Of a DNA stretch of 8,863 bases, positions 5,549-8,863 are shown one piece after another. The stretch comes from an uncultured Alphaproteobacteria bacterium (GTDB lineage Bacteria > Pseudomonadota > Alphaproteobacteria > HIMB59 > GCA-002718135). Numbering within the stretch: the first letter of the stretch is position 1; each line of letters begins with the position of its first letter. A model generated the notes under the pieces. The model was not told the DNA's origin, ran no database searches, and saw only the letters and a list, made by a program, of their open reading frames with translations. The position numbers and the translations under genes are program-made. The stretch is taken from contig CABYBP010000030.1 in the NCBI GenBank assembly GCA_902517315.1, positions 1 to 8,863 of the forward strand, in the 5' to 3' direction.

Positions 5549-6244
5549 CAAAATTTCTCTTTAATTATTCCTGTTTTTAATGAAAAAGAAAATCTAATTC
5601 CTTTAATGGATTCAATAATTGAGAAAGATGTTTATCATTACTTAAATGAGATCATATTCATTAATGATGGAAGTAATGATGATTCAAAAATAATATTAAA
5701 GGAGATCTCAGAGAAATATAATAAGATAAAGTTAATTGATCATAAGATTAATAAAGGGCAAAGTCATGCTCTACTTTCAGGTGTCAAAAATTCTAAATTT
5801 GAAAATATCATAACTATTGATTCTGATGGACAAAATCCTCCGGAAGAAATTATAAGAATGATTGAAAAATATAGCGCATATACTTATCCAATATTGTTGT
5901 CTGGTATAAGAATAAAAAGAAATGATAATTTAATTAAAATTATATCTTCAAAGATTGCTAACAAAGTTAGAAATTTAGTTCTAAATGATGATTGTCCTGA
6001 TACGGGATGCTCGTTAAAAATTTTCAGACGTGATGATTTTTTATCACTACCTTTTTTTAATGGAATACATAGATTTTTGCCTACATTATTTATGTATAAA
6101 AAAATAAAAATTATATATATTAATGTTAAACATAAAAAAAGACTAAATGGTAACTCAAAATACGGTACTATAGATAGGTTAATTAAAACAATTTTTGATT
6201 TATTTAAGGTTATGAATATGAAAAATAAAATTCAAAATGATTGA
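5546..6244 (+). CDS. Family 2 glycosyltransferase, polyprenol-phosphate sugar synthase type (DPM1/ArnC/GtrB-like)
   Basis: Enzymes of this GT2 group move a sugar from a nucleotide donor to a polyprenyl phosphate on the cytoplasmic face, making a lipid-linked donor for later transfer in the periplasm. The 232 residues begin LIIPVFNEKENL (6-17). NDGS is at 40-43, the donor/metal D-x-D is D92-S-D94 in IDSDGQNPPEE, and the DTGCSLKIFRR block and a late RLNGNSKYG segment follow. All are typical of the DPM1-like subgroup. There is no C-terminal pair of membrane helices as in GtrB/ArnC, so it is the soluble or peripheral short form. The ATG at 5546 puts the first strand where expected, but no ribosome site is visible, suggesting a leaderless message. 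It overlaps the LAB_N gene by 8 bases. The pairing of these two genes is recurrent in proteobacteria. The sugar is unknown. Confidence 0.9.
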   Translation: MQNFSLIIPVFNEKENLIPLMDSIIEKDVYHYLNEIIFINDGSNDDSKIILKEISEKYNKIKLIDHKINKGQSHALLSGVKNSKFENIITIDSDGQNPPEEIIRMIEKYSAYTYPILLSGIRIKRNDNLIKIISSKIANKVRNLVLNDDCPDTGCSLKIFRRDDFLSLPFFNGIHRFLPTLFMYKKIKIIYINVKHKKRLNGNSKYGTIDRLIKTIFDLFKVMNMKNKIQND

Positions 6245-6533
6245 TTTTTTTAATTCCTTATCAAGTACAGAAATATTTTTTTTGATTATAGGATTTGTTA
6301 GCCAAGGTTTGTTTGCTTCTAGATTTATTGTGCAATGGATTTATTCTGAAAAAAAAGGAGAAAGTTATATTCCTTTGATTTTTTGGTACTTAAGTATTTT
6401 TGGAGGAATTGGTCTATTAATTTATGCTATTTCAAGAAAAGATCCAGTAATAATATTAGGTCAATCATTTGGTATATTTATATATTTAAGAAATCTAATT
6501 TTAATTTATAGGAAGAACAATGAAAAAAATTGA
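6237..6533 (+). CDS. LAB_N (lipid A biosynthesis N-terminal-like) small membrane protein
   Basis: This 98-residue inner-membrane protein is of the LAB_N family, named for an N-terminal extension found on some LpxB proteins. Family hallmarks are visible in order: GFVSQGLFASRF (19-30), VQW-x-x-SE (32-38), IPLIFW (45-50), RKDPVI (67-72), LGQ (74-76) and YLRN (83-86). There are three hydrophobic segments, at about 11-30, 45-65 and 70-91. Stand-alone LAB_N proteins are usually encoded beside a DPM1-like GT2, and often beside a GT-C type glycosyltransferase, and probably help handle the lipid-linked sugar at the membrane; the exact role is not established to my knowledge. Here it overlaps the GT2 gene by 8 bases and mmsA by 14 bases. 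No GT-C gene follows within the window. The family call is firm. Confidence 0.9.
   Translation: MIDFFNSLSSTEIFFLIIGFVSQGLFASRFIVQWIYSEKKGESYIPLIFWYLSIFGGIGLLIYAISRKDPVIILGQSFGIFIYLRNLILIYRKNNEKN
6510..6515 (+). promoter_or_regulatory. Ribosome-binding site for mmsA
   Basis: AGGAAG lies 4 bases before the ATG at 6520, inside the LAB_N coding sequence. It supports an mmsA start that overlaps the upstream gene by 14 bases. Confidence 0.55.
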
Positions 6534-8010
6534 AAATTTTATAAATGGTAAAACAGTTAAAGGAAATTCAAAAAATTATTTAAATATTGAAGACCCATCA
6601 ACAGGTGATGTAATCTCAGAAGTTATTTTATCTGATCAAAATGATTTTAATAATATTGTAAATTCATCTTTAGAAGCATTTCAAAAATGGTCTCAAGTCA
6701 CCCCATTAAAAAGATCAAGAATAATTTCAAAATACAAAGAATTAATAGAGAAAGATCTTGAAAATATTGCTAGATTAATCTCAATAGAACACGGAAAGAC
6801 TCTTGAGGATGCAAAGGGTTCAGTTACAAGAGGTTTAGAAGTAGTAGAGTTTGCTTGTGGAATACCGCATTTATTAAAAGGGGAGTTTTCTCAAAATGTA
6901 GGAAGTGAAATTGACTCTTGGTCAATAAGACAGCCATTAGGTGTGACTGCAGGCATAACACCTTTTAACTTTCCAGCAATGGTTCCTATGTGGATGTATC
7001 CGATTTCAATAGCTTGTGGAAACTCGTTTATATTAAAACCTTCAGAAAAAGATCCAACTTGTAGTTTGAGGTTAGCTGAATTATTTTCTGAGGCTGGATT
7101 ACCTGATGGTGTTTTTAATGTCTTAAATGGGGATAAGAAAGTTGTTGATATGTTATTATCTGATCAGCGAATTCACTCAATTAGTTTTGTTGGTTCAACA
7201 CCTGTTGCAAAACATATTTATGAAACTTCAGCAAAAAATGGGAAAAGAGTTCAGGCTTTAGGTGGTGCTAAAAATCATTTGGTTGTTATGCCAGACGCAA
7301 ATATAGATCAGGCAGTAGATGGTATAATGGGTGCAGCATATGGATCTGCTGGCGAAAGATGCATGGCAGTATCAGTTGCAGTTGCGGTTGGTGATATTGC
7401 CGATAAATTAGTAGAAAATATCAGCGATAAAGCCGAGTCATTAATAGTGGCTCCGTGGACGGACTCAACATCACAAATGGGTCCAGTAATATCAAAAGAA
7501 CATAAAGAAAAGATTGAAAATTATATTACTACGGGCGTTGATGAAGGGGCAAAACTTGTTTTAGATGGTAGAAATATAAAAATACAAGGATACGAAAATG
7601 GATTTTTTGTAGGACCCACATTATTTGACAAAGTTACTAAGGAAATGAAAATTTATAAAGAAGAAATATTTGGCCCTGTATTATCTGTGATAAGAGCTTC
7701 AAATTATGATGAAGCGCTTCATTTGGTAAATGAGCATGCTTTTGGAAATGGAACCAGTATTTATACCTCAGACGGAGAAGTATCTAGACATTTTACAACA
7801 AATTGTAAAATTGGAATGGTTGGTGTTAATGTGCCAATCCCTGTTCCTATGGCTTTTCACAGTTTTGGTGGTTGGAAACAATCTTTATTTGGTGATCATG
7901 CTATGCATGGTGTTGAAGGAGTAAGATTTTACACAAAACTAAAAACCGTAACTTCTAGATGGCCTAAAAGTATACAAAAAGGACCTGAATTTAAAATGCC
8001 AACAAATTAA
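6520..8010 (+). CDS. mmsA: CoA-acylating methylmalonate-semialdehyde dehydrogenase
   Basis: MmsA oxidises (methyl)malonate semialdehyde with NAD and CoA to propionyl-CoA or acetyl-CoA plus CO2, late in valine, inositol or beta-alanine catabolism, in the cytoplasm. The 496 residues are full family length. Visible are TPFNFPAMVPMWMYP from 147 (oxyanion Asn N150), KPSEKDP, the cofactor loop FVGSTPVA, ALGGAKNH (246-253) and GERCMA with catalytic C281. The family-specific end is GWKQSLFGDHAMHGVEGVRF then TVTSRWP. In hydrolytic aldehyde dehydrogenases a Glu base precedes LGGK; here that position is Ala (246), as expected for a CoA-acylating enzyme. The gene overlaps the LAB_N gene by 14 bases and is 3 bases from the epimerase gene. 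Sampled G+C is higher than its neighbours. A malonate-semialdehyde-preferring (DddC-like) role is possible. Its presence in a glycan operon is unexplained. Confidence 0.95.
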   Translation: MKKIENFINGKTVKGNSKNYLNIEDPSTGDVISEVILSDQNDFNNIVNSSLEAFQKWSQVTPLKRSRIISKYKELIEKDLENIARLISIEHGKTLEDAKGSVTRGLEVVEFACGIPHLLKGEFSQNVGSEIDSWSIRQPLGVTAGITPFNFPAMVPMWMYPISIACGNSFILKPSEKDPTCSLRLAELFSEAGLPDGVFNVLNGDKKVVDMLLSDQRIHSISFVGSTPVAKHIYETSAKNGKRVQALGGAKNHLVVMPDANIDQAVDGIMGAAYGSAGERCMAVSVAVAVGDIADKLVENISDKAESLIVAPWTDSTSQMGPVISKEHKEKIENYITTGVDEGAKLVLDGRNIKIQGYENGFFVGPTLFDKVTKEMKIYKEEIFGPVLSVIRASNYDEALHLVNEHAFGNGTSIYTSDGEVSRHFTTNCKIGMVGVNVPIPVPMAFHSFGGWKQSLFGDHAMHGVEGVRFYTKLKTVTSRWPKSIQKGPEFKMPTN

Positions 8011-8013
8011 AAA

Positions 8014-8863
8014 ATGAATATTTTAATTACTGGATCAGCTGGTTTTATAGGTTATCATGTTGCAGTAAAAATTTTAAAAACAAAAGCAAATGTCATAGGT
8101 ATAGATAATGTAAATAACTATTATGATACTAACATTAAAAAAGATAGAATTAAAAAACTAAAAAAAAACAAAAAATTTTTTTTCTATAAAATTGATTTAT
8201 CTGAATATAAAAAAATAAATAATATAGTCAAAAAAAATAATATTAAGATTATTATTCACCTAGCAGCTCAAGCTGGGGTAAGGCATTCAATTTATCAACC
8301 AAGAGTTTATTTTAAAAGTAATTTAGAGGGTTTTTTTAATATATTGGAGATCTCAAAGCACAATAAAATTAAACATTTAATTTATGCATCAACAAGTTCA
8401 GTATATGGGGAATCTAAAAAATTTCCATTAAGAGAAGAAAATATAACAGATTTTCCTCTTTCATTTTATGCAGCTACAAAAAAATCAAATGAAGTTATGG
8501 CTCATTCATACTCATACATCTATAAACTACCTTGTACAGGAGTCAGATTTTTTACAGTTTATGGACCTTTTGGTAGACCAGATATGGCTTTATTTAAATT
8601 TACAAATAATATAATCAAAAATAAATCAATTGAATTATATAATCAAGGTAATCACCTAAGAGATTTCACATATGTTGATGATATAGTAGATGGCATATAT
8701 TCATTAATTAAAAAACCACCAAAAAAGAATATACCATATGAAATTTTTAATATTGGAAATGGTAATCCAAAAAAACTTTTAGATTATTTAAAAAATATTG
8801 AAAAATATTTAAACAAGACTACAAAAATAAAAAAATTACCTCTTCAACCTGGAGATATTATTA
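8014..8863 (+). CDS. UDP-glucuronate 4-epimerase (CapI/WbnF type), 3' end outside window
   Basis: This extended-SDR enzyme interconverts UDP-glucuronate and UDP-galacturonate to supply an acidic sugar for capsule or LPS. I translated 283 codons from the ATG at 8014 to the window edge with no stop. They show TGSAGFIG (6-13), the NNYYD (34-38) plus K-x-x-R segment typical of this subfamily, AAQAGVRHSI (84-93), STSSVYG (126-132), catalytic Y152 and K156 in YAATKK, VYGPFGRPDMA, RDFTYVDDIVDG and, at the edge, LQPGDI. Family members are about 320-350 residues, so some 40-60 residues are missing. The gene starts 3 bases after mmsA, has no clear ribosome site and is very Lys/Asn/Ile-rich (one 60-base line has only 5 G/C). 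A UDP-GlcNAc or UDP-glucose epimerase is less likely given the RHSI and PDMA motifs. Confidence 0.92.
   Translation, partial: MNILITGSAGFIGYHVAVKILKTKANVIGIDNVNNYYDTNIKKDRIKKLKKNKKFFFYKIDLSEYKKINNIVKKNNIKIIIHLAAQAGVRHSIYQPRVYFKSNLEGFFNILEISKHNKIKHLIYASTSSVYGESKKFPLREENITDFPLSFYAATKKSNEVMAHSYSYIYKLPCTGVRFFTVYGPFGRPDMALFKFTNNIIKNKSIELYNQGNHLRDFTYVDDIVDGIYSLIKKPPKKNIPYEIFNIGNGNPKKLLDYLKNIEKYLNKTTKIKKLPLQPGDII

Noticed and set aside
7730..7924. 64-codon plus-strand open frame
   Set aside because: Out-of-frame shadow within the conserved 3' part of mmsA.
1..8863. CRISPR array, tRNA, rRNA, riboswitch, insertion sequence or attachment site
   Set aside because: No spaced direct repeats, cloverleaf, transposase or integrase motif or terminal inverted repeats seen; the window is nearly fully coding, leaving no room for them.

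Overview
The window is a very AT-rich, almost fully coding stretch from a Gram-negative bacterium's surface-polysaccharide region. The extreme A/T bias, near-absent intergenic DNA, stop/start overlaps and Lys/Asn/Ile-rich proteins suggest a streamlined marine alphaproteobacterium such as the SAR11/Pelagibacterales group. That assignment is inferred from style only; no marker gene in the window proves it. The longest non-coding gap is 4 bases, so no stretch needs separate description.

Layout. (1) 2-568, + strand: the 3' part of a WecA/MraY-type polyprenyl-phosphate sugar-1-phosphate transferase, cut by the left edge. (2) 570-5547, - strand: a seven-gene operon, read from right to left: SDR, NeuA-like CMP-sugar synthetase, TIM-barrel sugar isomerase/epimerase, second SDR, GmhA-like SIS isomerase, KdsC-like HAD phosphatase and short NeuB-like PEP-condensing synthase. 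Neighbours overlap, abut or are separated by at most 4 bases, so they are almost certainly co-transcribed. (3) 5546-8863, + strand: GT2 polyprenol-phosphate glycosyltransferase, a 98-residue LAB_N membrane protein, mmsA (CoA-acylating methylmalonate-semialdehyde dehydrogenase) and a UDP-glucuronate 4-epimerase cut by the right edge.

The minus-strand operon has the logic of a pathway to a CMP-activated 3-deoxy-2-ulosonic (sialic-acid-like) sugar: an isomerase/epimerase/SDR set prepares a sugar phosphate, NeuB adds phosphoenolpyruvate, the HAD enzyme removes phosphate and NeuA makes the CMP donor. It lacks the dehydratase, aminotransferase and acetyltransferase genes of the pseudaminic and legionaminic pathways, and it lacks NeuC. 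It carries a sedoheptulose-7-phosphate isomerase homologue instead. This is the best candidate here for an undescribed system. The flanking genes (lipid-linked sugar initiation, GT2/LAB_N transfer, UDP-galacturonate supply) fit assembly of an LPS, O-antigen or capsule glycan. mmsA, a carbon-catabolism gene, is the functional outlier.
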